The notes: generated by a model from the sequence alone, not told the origin. DNA of 64,000 nucleotides from Streptomyces sp. 846.5 (GCF_004365705.1 NZ_SOBN01000001.1:3396001-3460000), one strand, 5' to 3'. Positions 31,824-40,111 are shown, numbered from the stretch's first letter. Program-made: numbers and translations.

Positions 31824-33503
31824 ATGGCGACAGAGACGGAGACGGGAACCCCCAGGCCGGTGCGACAGCTGCCGGTCCGCAGCGCGCTGCGGCTGAACCG
31901 GGCGGTGGCGGGCTGGCACCGGCAGGCGCTCAGCGCCGTGATCGCCCTGGGAGCAGCCGATCTGCTGCTGCTGACGCTGGGACGGCTCGATCTCGCGCTC
32001 TACACCTCCGCCGGCGGACTCTGCGCCCTCTACGCCCATGGACTGCCGTACGCGGCCCGGGCCCGCACCCTCGGCTGGGTGGTGCTCGGCATGACCGCGA
32101 GCGTCGCCGTCGCGCTCACCACCGCCGCCGCCACCGACTCCACCGTGCTCCGGGTCGCCGTCGCGGCCCTGCTCGCGGCCGTCCACAAGATGCTGTGCGA
32201 CGCCACCCGAATCGGGCCGCCGGCCAATCTGATCCCCACCTTCATCGCCGCCAGCTGCGTCTTCGTCCCCCAGCGACTCGCCGACGTCCCCGCGCACCTC
32301 GCACTGACCGTGGCCGCCGGGGCCTTCGCCTGGCTGGTCTGCATGGCCCCCGCGCTGCTGCGTCCGCAGGGACCCCAGCGGCACGCGGTCGCCCGCGCGC
32401 TGGAGGCGGCCGCCACACAGGGCGCACCCGCCGCCCGGGCCACAACGGCGGCCGCGGCCTGGCGCACCGTCCTGCTGGTGCCGGCCCGTACCGCCGAGGC
32501 CGCTGCGGACCGCGGACGGCTGGAGCTGCTGCTGATCCGCGCGGGGGCCGGCACCGCCGACCCCCGGCAACTGCGGAGCTTGGCCCGCGCGCTGCGGCGC
32601 CGGGGCCCGCTCCCCGAGCTGTCGCCCAGCGGTGCCGAGGCTGCCAAGCTCGCGGGCCTGGCCGGCGAGCGGCCGGTCGGCGGCCACCTGCACCGCCGCG
32701 CCCCCGGCGCCAGCGGCCGGGTCAGGCTGCTGGACGCGCTGCACCCCGGATCGCCGCTGCTGACGATCGGTGCGCGGGTGGCCGTCGGCTGCGCCCTGGC
32801 CGGCTGGGCTTCCATGGAGCTGGGGGTCGGCCGCCCCTACTGGGCGGTGGTCACCGCTGCCTCCGTCTTCCAGGCCAACACCACGCTCAGCTGGAACCGG
32901 GCGCTCAACCGGGTCCTCGGCAACGTCCTCGGACTGGTCCTGTTCGCCGTCCTGCTGCCGCTGACCGGGCTCGGCGCCGCGGCCCTGGTCCTGGCGGCGC
33001 TGGCCTGCCAGTTCGCCACCGAGGCGACCATCACCCGCGGCTACTGGCTGGCCACCGTGTTCGTCACCCCGATGTCGCTGCTGATGGTCCAGTTCGCCCA
33101 GGTCCAGCCCGCCCACGAGCTGATCGCGGACCGGGCCCTGGACACGGCGGTGGGCGCGGTGGTGGGGCTGGCCGCCTGCTTGCTGATCACCGACCGGCAG
33201 GTCTCGGACCGGGCCGAAAGGGCCCTGGCCAGGGTCTCCGCCACCCGCACCGAGGCCGCGCGGCTGCTGGACGACCCGGGGCCGGAGGTCACCCGGCACG
33301 AGCTGGGCTGGGCCAGGGACCGGCTGACCAACGCCCTGGTCGAGCTCCGCGAAGCAGCGGACACCGCAGGCGGCGAGTGGCGGCAGCGGACCCTCCCCGA
33401 GGAGCGGATCGCCGCCGCCGAGCAGCAGGGCCACCCGGTGCTGGCCGAACTGAACCGCCGCCTCGACCCTGTCCTCCGGTCGGCGGTGACGGTTGCGCCC
33501 TGA
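31824..33503 (+). CDS. FUSC-family inner-membrane transporter
   Basis: A 559-aa protein with two blocks of membrane spans (about residues 30-180 and 325-450), separated by a cytoplasmic stretch and followed by a cytoplasmic C-terminal helical domain. This is the FUSC/aromatic-acid exporter plan; GRPYWAVVTAASVFQANTT is the characteristic FUSC segment. Export of aromatic acids or drugs is likely. ATG 31824 is directly behind the AT-rich operator; an in-frame start at 31779 would put the operator inside the gene, so I reject it. A MarR regulator gene follows after 55 bp. Confidence 0.82.
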   Translation: MATETETGTPRPVRQLPVRSALRLNRAVAGWHRQALSAVIALGAADLLLLTLGRLDLALYTSAGGLCALYAHGLPYAARARTLGWVVLGMTASVAVALTTAAATDSTVLRVAVAALLAAVHKMLCDATRIGPPANLIPTFIAASCVFVPQRLADVPAHLALTVAAGAFAWLVCMAPALLRPQGPQRHAVARALEAAATQGAPAARATTAAAAWRTVLLVPARTAEAAADRGRLELLLIRAGAGTADPRQLRSLARALRRRGPLPELSPSGAEAAKLAGLAGERPVGGHLHRRAPGASGRVRLLDALHPGSPLLTIGARVAVGCALAGWASMELGVGRPYWAVVTAASVFQANTTLSWNRALNRVLGNVLGLVLFAVLLPLTGLGAAALVLAALACQFATEATITRGYWLATVFVTPMSLLMVQFAQVQPAHELIADRALDTAVGAVVGLAACLLITDRQVSDRAERALARVSATRTEAARLLDDPGPEVTRHELGWARDRLTNALVELREAADTAGGEWRQRTLPEERIAAAEQQGHPVLAELNRRLDPVLRSAVTVAP

Positions 33504-33558
33504 GCAGGCACGACCCGGGCGTGCGCGTAGGATCGGCAGCCGAGCGAAAGGAGGCGGC

Positions 33559-34065
33559 GTGGAAGACGTGGTCGCAGGGGTACTCCGCCAGTGGCAGCAG
33601 CTGAACCCCGGCCTCGACACCGCCCCGATGGCGCTCATCGGACGGCTGAACCGCTGCTCCGCGCTGCTCCAGCAGGCGACCGACGCCCCACTCATCGACG
33701 CCGGTCTCACCCGCTCCGAGTTCGACGTGCTCGGCACGCTGCGCCGGGTCGACCGCGATCTGACGCCCAGTCGGCTGGCCCGGGAGACCTTCTCCTCCGG
33801 CGCCGCCGTCACCAAGCGGGTCCGGCTGCTGGCCGAACGCGGCCTGGTCGAACGCCGCCAGGACGCCCGCGACCGCCGCGTCGTCCATCTCTCCCTCACC
33901 GACGAGGGCCGCGCTCTGATCGACCGGCTGCTGCCGGAGCAGCTGGCCTACGAGCGTTCCCTGCTGTCCGGGATCGACGAGCAGCGGCAGGGTGAACTCT
34001 CCGAGGGGCTCAGCGAATTGCTCATGGTCCTGGAGGGCCGACTGGGCGGCCTGCTGCCGTACTGA
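33559..34065 (+). CDS. MarR-family transcriptional regulator
   Basis: A 168-aa winged-helix regulator. The start is GTG 33559 with AAAGGAGG just upstream. Core features are FDVLGTLRRVDRDLTPSRLA (helix 3), the recognition helix in GAAVTKRVRLLAERGLVERR, and the wing with DARDRRVVHLSLTDEG. MarR proteins usually repress an adjacent exporter and release it on ligand binding; the FUSC exporter gene upstream and its AT-rich operator fit that. Confidence 0.9.
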   Translation: MEDVVAGVLRQWQQLNPGLDTAPMALIGRLNRCSALLQQATDAPLIDAGLTRSEFDVLGTLRRVDRDLTPSRLARETFSSGAAVTKRVRLLAERGLVERRQDARDRRVVHLSLTDEGRALIDRLLPEQLAYERSLLSGIDEQRQGELSEGLSELLMVLEGRLGGLLPY

Positions 34066-34078
34066 GCCCGGGGTCGGA

Positions 34079-34720
34079 CTACCCGGGGCTGCCCGCCCGC
34101 AGGCTGAACGCGACGATGCGATCCAGCTCGGCCTGGCTGGGCACGACGCGTCGGAACACATAGTCGGAAATCTTGCCCAGGACCGCGTGCGTGGCCAGCG
34201 AGGCGTCCATCTCCGGGTCTGCGCTGCCCAGTTCGGCATAGGGCTCGCGCAACAGCGCGGCCAGCGGGGCGACATGGGCGTAGCGGGCCGAGGCGGGACC
34301 GTCGCCGAGGTTGCTCCCGTTCCACAGCAGCGCGCGGGTCGCCGCCGCCATCTCCTCACGGGTCTGGCAGAACACCGCTTCCACCCACCGGCGGACCCGG
34401 CCGGCCGGCGTCGTCTCCTTGGCCATCAGGTGGGCGGTGTAGCTCACCAACTCCTCGGTGCCGTGCAGCAGCAGCGCGGCGACCAGGGCATCCTTGGAGC
34501 GGAAGTGGCGGTAGAAGGCGTCGTTCGACAGGCCCGCGGCGGCCACGATGTCGGCGACCCGCGGCCGGGAGTCCGTCCCGCAGCGGGTGATGACCTCATA
34601 GGCAGCATCGAGCAGGCGGCGGACCTCGCTCGCGTAGTCCGCCTCCTGCTTGGCCAACGAACGCCGGGCGATACGCGCGGCAACATCGTTCGCATGATCG
34701 GGAATCGTGCTCTCTATCAT
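34079..34720 (-). CDS. TetR-family transcriptional regulator
   Basis: A 213-aa regulator. After a 25-residue charged extension, the HTH (VADIVAAAGLSNDAFYRHFR) occupies residues about 50-75, followed by the ligand-binding helical domain. SKDALVAALLLHGTEELV is the usual linker helix. ATG 34720 is the first plausible start. It is divergent from the P-loop kinase gene 60 bp away and converges on the MarR gene. The ligand is unknown. Confidence 0.88.
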   Translation of the reverse strand: MIESTIPDHANDVAARIARRSLAKQEADYASEVRRLLDAAYEVITRCGTDSRPRVADIVAAAGLSNDAFYRHFRSKDALVAALLLHGTEELVSYTAHLMAKETTPAGRVRRWVEAVFCQTREEMAAATRALLWNGSNLGDGPASARYAHVAPLAALLREPYAELGSADPEMDASLATHAVLGKISDYVFRRVVPSQAELDRIVAFSLRAGSPG

Positions 34721-34780
34721 CAAAATCGTATTCTGCCACAGCCGGACCTGGACCGACCGGGGTTGGGTATACCTGTACTG

Positions 34781-35350
34781 GTGACTTCGCTTCCCATGCT
34801 CATCGTCGTCAGCGGTCCTCCCGGCGCGGGCAAGACCACCCTCGCGCACCGGCTCGCCCGGACGGTGGGGTGCCCGGCAGTCTGCCGGGACGAGATCAAG
34901 GAAGGGATGGTGCACGCCACCCCGGATTTCATGCCGGGGCCGAGCGACGCACTGACCCTGCGCACGCTGCCGACCTTCTTCGGCGTCCTGGAGTTGCTGC
35001 TCCGGGCAGGTGTGACCACCGTGGCGGAGGCCGCGTTCCAGGACCGGGTGTGGCGGTCCGGCCTGGAGCCCCTGGCCGGCCTGGCGCGGATCCGTATCGT
35101 GCACTGCACGGTCGACCCGGATGTCGCCCTGGCCCGAAAGCTGCGTCGCCGCGAGGCGGAACCACTGCGCCGGGCGCACGCAGACCCCGAACCCGGCGAC
35201 CCGGCGGTGCACGCGGCGGCCCACAATGGGTTCAACCGACTCTCGCTGAACGCCCCCTGCATCGAGGTGGACTCCACCGACGGCTACCGCCCCGGCCTGG
35301 AGGCGCTCGCGGAGTTCGCCAACTCCCCAGCGGAATCGCCGCAGAGGTGA
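34781..35350 (+). CDS. P-loop kinase-like AAA family protein
   Basis: A 189-aa soluble NTP-binding protein. The Walker A loop GPPGAGKTTL lies at residues 12-21, an Arg-rich lid (ARKLRRREAEPLRRAH) near 125, and CRDEIKEGM follows the first strand as in zeta-toxin-like and chloramphenicol-phosphotransferase-like kinases. GTG 34781 or ATG 34796 can be the start; neither has a strong ribosome site, so a leaderless message is possible. The substrate is unknown. It is divergent from the TetR gene. Confidence 0.75.
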   Translation: MTSLPMLIVVSGPPGAGKTTLAHRLARTVGCPAVCRDEIKEGMVHATPDFMPGPSDALTLRTLPTFFGVLELLLRAGVTTVAEAAFQDRVWRSGLEPLAGLARIRIVHCTVDPDVALARKLRRREAEPLRRAHADPEPGDPAVHAAAHNGFNRLSLNAPCIEVDSTDGYRPGLEALAEFANSPAESPQR

Positions 35351-35374
35351 GCAACACGGGCCCGAAAAGGGGGA

Positions 35375-35406
35375 GCCCCGGCTGGACGGGGGAGGCCAGC
35401 CGGGGC
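35375..35406 (+). terminator. Terminator hairpin behind the P-loop kinase gene
   Basis: Arms GCCCCGGCTGG (35375-35385) and CCAGCCGGGGC (35396-35406) pair perfectly. The rest of the 35407-35639 gap shows no gene that I can support. Confidence 0.65.
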
Positions 35407-35639
35407 AGATAGTGGTGGGCGGAGGTCGAGGCCTGTTCAGGGCCGGGGAGTCGATCCCCTGTCCGCGTCCACGAATGGTAGAACGGTCAACCACACCACG
35501 GTGTTCCGCCCGCAGCCGATGCAGAAGTGTGACCTGCCCCACCCCGCCCGCCCCGCCCAGTAGTTCAGGGCTTTCGCCGTTGGAGAGATCACTGTGGTGT
35601 CCGACTTTCCCGATGCCCCTGACCCCGAGGCAGGTCCTG

Positions 35640-36032
35640 TCACGCCGGCATGTCGACAGCGAGCCCCGCTCCCAGCGCCGCATCCGCCAGTCGCTTGTCG
35701 TAGGTGACGAAAGATGTAAGCCGCGAACGGATGCGCAGAGCTGTGCCCAGATGGATGGCGTCGAGACTCCGAACCGTAACCGGCCTCAGTGCCTGAGCGA
35801 GAATGCGAATGCTTGGATCCAGATCCACCAGGTCGATGAGGTCCAGGACCGGGTGGAGCCGTGCAACCGCCTCCGGCGCGTGCCGGGCAAGCGCCCGGAA
35901 CGACTCGACCTCGACCAACGAGGAACTGGTCCACCCGATGTCCGCCCGCTCGGCCAACCAGTCGCGCAGCGCCTGCGACTCGGACTCGGCGTGGGCGAGC
36001 TTGACGACGGCGGCCGAGTCCAAATAGATCAT
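35640..36032 (-). CDS. vapC: PIN-domain toxin VapC
   Basis: A 130-aa PIN RNase. The four acidic residues of the metal site are visible: Asp5 in MIYLDSAAV, Glu in SLVEVES near residue 42, Asp in SLDAIHLGTAL near 91 and Asp in FVTYDKRL near 109. VapC toxins cut tRNA or rRNA when freed from their antitoxin. The ATG overlaps the vapB stop by one base (TGATG), the usual coupled order. It appears complete. Confidence 0.9.
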   Translation of the reverse strand: MIYLDSAAVVKLAHAESESQALRDWLAERADIGWTSSSLVEVESFRALARHAPEAVARLHPVLDLIDLVDLDPSIRILAQALRPVTVRSLDAIHLGTALRIRSRLTSFVTYDKRLADAALGAGLAVDMPA

Positions 36033-36265
36033 CAGCGCTCTTCTCCCCGGCCTCGAGCGATCTCATCGGCAACATTGACTCCGTCCGGCTCCCCCAACGG
36101 CATGCTGAGAACCGCACGCCGCATCGCAGCGGCGCGCTCCTGCCGCATGGCGCTCTCCAGCACGGCTCGCCGAATCGCGGCCGATCGCGAACTTCCGTCA
36201 TTCGTGAGGATGTCCAGTGCGTGTTCGGTCTCTATGTCACTGCGAATCGTGATGGTGTCTGCCAT
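36032..36265 (-). CDS. vapB: Ribbon-helix-helix antitoxin VapB
   Basis: A 77-aa antitoxin. The N-terminal strand MADTITIRSD and helix TEHALDILTNDGSSRSAAIR form a ribbon-helix-helix DNA-binding unit; the C-terminus (PLGEPDGVNVADEIARGRG) would wrap around VapC. I chose ATG 36265 because the alternative ATG 36283 lies inside the operator palindrome. VapB neutralizes VapC, and the complex represses the operon. Confidence 0.85.
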   Translation of the reverse strand: MADTITIRSDIETEHALDILTNDGSSRSAAIRRAVLESAMRQERAAAMRRAVLSMPLGEPDGVNVADEIARGRGEER

Positions 36266-36272
36266 GACAACA

Positions 36273-36295
36273 GCGTAAGACATAGTGTCTTACGC
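36273..36295. promoter_or_regulatory. vapBC operator palindrome
   Basis: GCGTAAGACA-TAG-TGTCTTACGC is a perfect palindrome with 10-bp arms, 8 bp upstream of the vapB ATG. Place and shape fit autoregulation by a VapB dimer. Confidence 0.75.
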
Positions 36296-36361
36296 GGCAA
36301 GGGCACACTGACGACAGTGGCGTTCGGAGCGAACTACGCAGGCCGCACTAGTCTCGTTGTC

Positions 36362-36802
36362 ATGACCGACGACACCCTGCGCTCCGTCACCATCGAGCGA
36401 ACCAGCACCGGCCACTTCACCGCGACCAATGCCCGCGGCGGCACGGTCAGTTTCGGCACCGGCTCCGGTCCCGACGGCGGAACCGACTTCACCCCGGTCG
36501 AGCTGCTGCTCGCCGCGATCGGGGGCTGCACCGCCGCCGACGTCGACGTCGCCACCAGCCGCCACGCGGAACCCGACGGATTCACCGTCACCGTGACCGG
36601 CAACAAGATCAGTGACGAGCTCGGCAACCGGATGACCGACCTCGCGGTCACCTTCTCCATCGCCTTCCCGGACGGTGAGCCCGGCGACCGCGCCCGGGCG
36701 ATCCTCCCCCGAGCGGTCAAGACCTCCCACGACCGACTCTGCACCGTAAGCCGCACGGTCGAGATCGGCACGCATGTCACCTCGACGGTCGCGGACGCCT
36801 GA
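36362..36802 (+). CDS. OsmC family peroxiredoxin-like protein
   Basis: A 146-aa OsmC/Ohr-fold protein. Conserved features are FTPVELLLAAIGGCTAADVDV, with the first catalytic Cys at about residue 60, and SHDRLCTVSRTVE with the second Cys near the C-terminus. Such proteins reduce organic peroxides or act on sulfur compounds. ATG 36362 follows the divergent vapBC promoter region. A hairpin at 36819-36853 ends the message. Confidence 0.88.
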   Translation: MTDDTLRSVTIERTSTGHFTATNARGGTVSFGTGSGPDGGTDFTPVELLLAAIGGCTAADVDVATSRHAEPDGFTVTVTGNKISDELGNRMTDLAVTFSIAFPDGEPGDRARAILPRAVKTSHDRLCTVSRTVEIGTHVTSTVADA

Positions 36803-36818
36803 CTCGATCAAAACCACA

Positions 36819-36853
36819 AGATCCCGCCCGATCGCTTGGATCGGACGGGATCT
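36819..36853 (+). terminator. Hairpin copy A behind osmC-like gene
   Basis: AGATCCCGCCCGATC and GATCGGACGGGATCT form a 15-bp stem with one C-A mismatch, followed by GTTGGTTT. The same stem with the same mismatch and the same AAACCAC lead-in occurs at 38735-38773. Confidence 0.7.
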
Positions 36854-36919
36854 GTTGGTTTGGCGGGGCGTTCACGAGCGCTGCTGACCTGCGACGACAC
36901 AACCGCCTACCCCTGCAGC

Positions 36920-37163
36920 TCAGCCAAGTACGTAGGACTCGTCGCCGAACTCGGCAACGATCTTCAGCCGACCACCGAGAGCCTTGAGGTAGGCGGCGAG
37001 AGTGTCCACCTGGCACCTAGACCTGCGTGGCATGCCGCCGCTTCCGCGCCTCTGCCAGCCGGTGCGCCCGAACCTGGGCAATCATCTGATCGACCCCGGC
37101 ACGGATCTGCTCCTGCTCGTCCGAGGTGAAAGCGAAGTCCTCAACCAGGTCATCCCAGTACAC
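36920..37163 (-). pseudogene. Xre/HigA-like antitoxin remnant without its HTH
   Basis: Reading down from 37163, one frame gives VYWDDLVEDFAFTSDEQEQI and runs through RLAEARKRRHATQV to a TAG at 37017-37019. Ten bases on, another frame (37009 to 36920) gives VDTLAAYLKALGGRLKIVAE and ends VLG. In the family these two blocks flank a helix-turn-helix of about 25-30 residues (usually VDVA-type to SEVDTLAAY). Here that middle is missing and the frame is shifted, so DNA binding must be lost. It lies directly after the PIN-like gene. No RelE/HigB toxin is seen beside it. Confidence 0.75.
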
Positions 37164-37180
37164 AGCATTCGGGGCACCGC

Positions 37181-37576
37181 TCAGAGCTTGCCCAGGTCCG
37201 CAACCATGACACCGGTTCCGTCGTACGCCTCAGGGGTGGAACTGATGACGACACAGCCCTGCTCAGCGTCTGTACCGGCGCCGGCGCTCTTCACCACGTG
37301 AACGGCTTGGGCGCATTGCCAAGGCACGCCGACCGCCGTCAGCGCTTCCACTGCGACATAGGCCATGAAGTCCAAGGGTGCGAAGTCGACTCCGATCAGC
37401 GCACCGATGTGGTCGGCAAGGGCCGGCGCACCGGGTTCCAATGCCGCTCCGAGCAGGGACAGGGCGGGAACGCATACCCGATCCCCGTCATCGTCCGGCG
37501 ATGTGGCTGCGAACGCCAAGAGGACCCGATGACCCTCACGCAACGCCCGGACCGCCGTGTGATCCAGAACGATCAT
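37181..37576 (-). CDS. PIN-like toxin candidate (degenerate active site)
   Basis: A 131-aa protein that opens like a PIN domain (MIVLDHTAVRALREGH, Asp5 kept) but lacks clear counterparts of the other acidic metal ligands. DFAPLDFMAYVAVEAL and the terminal STPEAYDGTGVMVADL match small actinobacterial proteins paired with RHH antitoxins. ATG 37576 overlaps the RHH gene stop by 4 bp (ATGA). Catalytic activity is doubtful; role as toxin is inferred from pairing. Confidence 0.65.
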   Translation of the reverse strand: MIVLDHTAVRALREGHRVLLAFAATSPDDDGDRVCVPALSLLGAALEPGAPALADHIGALIGVDFAPLDFMAYVAVEALTAVGVPWQCAQAVHVVKSAGAGTDAEQGCVVISSTPEAYDGTGVMVADLGKL

Positions 37577-37836
37577 CGGACCTCCCCCAGCACACCCGCA
37601 CGCAGCGCAGCCTTGAGGTCACGCGCCTGCTGGATATCGGCATCGGCAAGCTCCGGACACAGGTGGGCACGGACGTACGCGACGTTGCGCGCCACCGCCT
37701 CCGCACGCTCACCCTGGGTGACCAGATGTGCAGCTATCTCCTCCACGAGGGCACGCGTACTCAGACCACGCTCCTCGGCAACAGCACGAAAGCGGTCCCG
37801 CGCCTCTTCATTGATCTTGATCGTGGTGTCAGCCAT
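37573..37836 (-). CDS. RHH-type antitoxin candidate
   Basis: An 87-aa protein with a strand-helix-helix start (MADTTIKINEEARDRFRAVA, then GLSTRALVEEIAAHLV), typical of ribbon-helix-helix antitoxins, and a helical acidic C-terminal part. I chose ATG 37836; a further in-frame ATG upstream adds nine residues. It is coupled to the PIN-like gene by a 4-bp overlap. Confidence 0.75.
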   Translation of the reverse strand: MADTTIKINEEARDRFRAVAEERGLSTRALVEEIAAHLVTQGERAEAVARNVAYVRAHLCPELADADIQQARDLKAALRAGVLGEVR

Positions 37837-37948
37837 AACCAGAGAATACAATCGAATACCCAACCAGGGAAGTGAGACCGACGGGCAACGATTGGGCGAC
37901 GAGGAGCGCCAAACGGGAACCCGGGGCAGCCGACTGCATCAAAGCGGC

Positions 37949-38706
37949 ATGACGAGAATGCGACGCACCCTCGGACCGGGTCTAGTCCCAGTCCTTCCCG
38001 TGCTGCTCGTGCTCTGGTTCCTCTGGCTCGGCGGTGTTTCGCCACAACCCCCCGCACAGTCACCTACGTTGGCTACAGCGGCCATGTACTGATAGGCGCC
38101 GACGGCCGGACGCTCACTCTGGGTGGGTTCCACGGCCCTTGCGGAGCGGATCTCGAAGTGATCGCCGCAGAGAGCGTGCGGGAAGTGGCGCTGCGCCTGA
38201 AGTACACCTCTGCGCCTGCCGGCTCGCTCAACCCAGCTTGTTCGCAAGCGATGGCCATGGCCGTTGACGCGCATCTGCACGCCCCGCTCGGCAACCGCAC
38301 CGTCGTCAACGGTGACGACGACGTGCCGCTGCTCTCCTTCGACGCCCGCCACGCCCTGCACCCCGCGCAGATCCCTGCCGGCTACACCCTCCTGTATGCC
38401 TCACCCGTGGTCGACGGGGCTCGCAACAAGGACATCCTGGGATGCACCCAAGTGTGGGAAGGAATGCCCCCTTCGAGGATCCAGCTGACCCAGATCGTCG
38501 GAGCCCCCAGCGACCTCGGCAGAGGCTCTCGTTTCACCCCCGCCGCCTCCGTCCCTATCACCGTCCGCGGGCATCGCGGAGTGGAAATCGCACCTGGCGT
38601 CATCCAATGGACCGAGGGAGACCAGGCAGTGCAGTTGGAATGGGAAACCGTCGGCACGGCCGCAACCACAGCTGCTGTCATCGCACTCGCTGACAGCAGC
38701 CCATGA
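37949..38706 (+). pseudogene. Membrane-anchored hypothetical protein broken by a one-base shift
   Basis: The first frame from ATG 37949 encodes a membrane anchor (VPVLPVLLVLWFLWLGG) and reads on to a stop at 38092 with no domain. The second frame, open before 38060 and ending at 38706, encodes the outer domain (TVTYVGYSGHVLIGADGRTL, FHGPCGADLE, up to VIALADSSP). With one more C in the C6 run at 38048-38053 the two parts join as PQPPRTVTY, giving one 252-aa protein. So the gene is either freshly frameshifted or carries an indel error. Function unknown; similar anchored proteins occur in streptomycetes. Confidence 0.72.
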
Positions 38707-38734
38707 CTGGCAGCGGCAACAGACCCCGAAACCA

Positions 38735-38773
38735 CGAGATCCCGCCCGATCGAAGTGATCGGACGGGATCTCG
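38735..38773. terminator. Hairpin copy B beside tRNA-Ala
   Basis: CGAGATCCCGCCCGATC and GATCGGACGGGATCTCG form a 17-bp stem with one C-A mismatch. It lies 7 bp behind the tRNA 3' end (minus strand, followed by TGGTTTCG) and 28 bp behind the broken gene on the plus strand, so it can end both messages. Confidence 0.7.
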
Positions 38774-38780
38774 CTGTGGG

Positions 38781-38854
38781 TGGAGCTGAGGGGATTCGAA
38801 CCCCTGGCCCCCTCGATGCGAACGAGGTGCGCTACCGGACTGCGCCACAGCCCC
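38781..38854 (-). tRNA. tRNA-Ala (anticodon CGC)
   Basis: 74 nt on the minus strand. Acceptor GGGGCTG pairs with CAGCTCC (one G-U), the D stem is GCGC/GCGC, the anticodon stem CCTCG/CGAGG carries loop TTCGCAT with anticodon CGC, and the T arm is AGGGG-TTCGAAT-CCCCT. A73 is encoded; CCA is not. A strong hairpin follows. Confidence 0.93.
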
Positions 38855-38924
38855 AACGAGAAGAAACTCTATCAGGTCCGGGCGGGTGGTCCGGCACCGC
38901 TTTTGGCGCTGGTGGGGGTGCATG

Positions 38925-39971
38925 TCATTCGTTGGCGGCGCGGGGGTGGGGGGCGGGTTCGTCCGCGTACTGGTCGAAGAGTGGGGTGGACGGGGGGCGC
39001 CGCTGTCCGGGGGCGGGCGGCGGCTGCGGCTGGGGTGGTGGGACGACCGCGCGGCCGGCGCTCCAGGTGTCGGGGGCGCCGAGGTCGAGGCCGCCGGTGC
39101 GGCGGGGGGCGACCGGGGCGGTCACGTAGGTGGGGAGCGGGACCGGGACCGGGTCCCAGCCCTCGGGGTCGCCGGAGTGGTCGCGCGGACCGTCGTGCCA
39201 GTCCTCCGACTCCTCGGCGGCGGCCGCCGCCTCGACCAGCGCCCGGGTGTGGTGCAGGCCCGAGCCGGAGGAGGTGCGGCCGGTCGGCGGGGCGGCAGGC
39301 GGGGCCGGGGGCGGTGCCGGGACCGCCTGGGTCTCCGGGACGGCGGCGGCCCGGCGGCGGTCGCGCTCCCGCTCGCGGACCCGCTGGGCCGCCTCGGCCG
39401 CACGGCGACGGTCGATCTTGACCTCGAACCGGCGGCGCTCCTGGCGGCGCAGGTGCGCGATGTAGACGGAGAAGAGGACAGCCGGGATCGCCGGGGCCCA
39501 GAGCAGGGCGACGCCGCCCACCGCCGCGGCGATCATGCCGAGGGTGAACACGGCGAACAGCAGGATGACCATGCGCCGGCGGCGGGCCAGCAGGGAGGCA
39601 CGCCGCTGCTGGGCCTCGGACCGCTGGGCCCCGGTGCGACGGTCCGCCGCGGCGGCGGCCGGACCGGTCCCGGGGGTGGGGGCGGGAACGGACGTCGGGG
39701 CAGGAGGCGGGGTCGGCGGCTGCTGACGCGGGGACGGTGCCGCGCCGACGGCCGGCTTGGCAGCCGGGGCCTCGGCCGGAGCGTCGTCCTCCCGGTGCCG
39801 GGAGACCTTGCGTTCCATCGCCGCGCGTCCGGACAGCAGTCGGATCGCGGTGCTGAAGCGCTCGGTGGGCCGGGCCTCGTTCAGTTCGTCCTGCCGGCGG
39901 AGCCACATCGGCACCAGATAGGCAGCCCAGGCCCCCACGATCACCGCGTAGATGAGGCCGCTACTGCTCAC
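38925..39971 (-). CDS. glpR: GlpR-like membrane receptor of the MoeA-like division protein Glp
   Basis: A 348-aa protein with a first membrane span at residues 4-22 (GLIYAVIVGAWAAYLVPMW), a conserved RRQDELNEARPTERFSTAIR stretch, a Pro/Ala linker, two central spans (about 135-175), and a long Pro/Arg-rich cytoplasmic tail ending DQYADEPAPH. In Corynebacterium, GlpR is encoded beside rimJ, the MoeA-like glp and galU and anchors Glp at the division site; gene order here is the same. The assignment rests on synteny and domain plan. It lies 70 bp downstream of tRNA-Ala. Confidence 0.75.
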   Translation of the reverse strand: MSSSGLIYAVIVGAWAAYLVPMWLRRQDELNEARPTERFSTAIRLLSGRAAMERKVSRHREDDAPAEAPAAKPAVGAAPSPRQQPPTPPPAPTSVPAPTPGTGPAAAAADRRTGAQRSEAQQRRASLLARRRRMVILLFAVFTLGMIAAAVGGVALLWAPAIPAVLFSVYIAHLRRQERRRFEVKIDRRRAAEAAQRVRERERDRRRAAAVPETQAVPAPPPAPPAAPPTGRTSSGSGLHHTRALVEAAAAAEESEDWHDGPRDHSGDPEGWDPVPVPLPTYVTAPVAPRRTGGLDLGAPDTWSAGRAVVPPPQPQPPPAPGQRRPPSTPLFDQYADEPAPHPRAANE

Positions 39972-40111
39972 GCTTCACACCGTACGGGCGAGGAGGAGTG
40001 CCCCGTGGCAATTCCGGCCGGTGTGTCGCACGCTCATGCTCATCTCACCCTAATTTTGTCGCTTTGAATCACAGATTCAGGACACACTCGAACACATTTG
40101 TGAATATACGG

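Noticed and set aside
35430..35490. tRNA-like piece (GGGGATCGACTCCCC resembles a T arm)
   Set aside because: No acceptor, D or anticodon stems can be folded around it on either strand, so it is taken as a chance hairpin.
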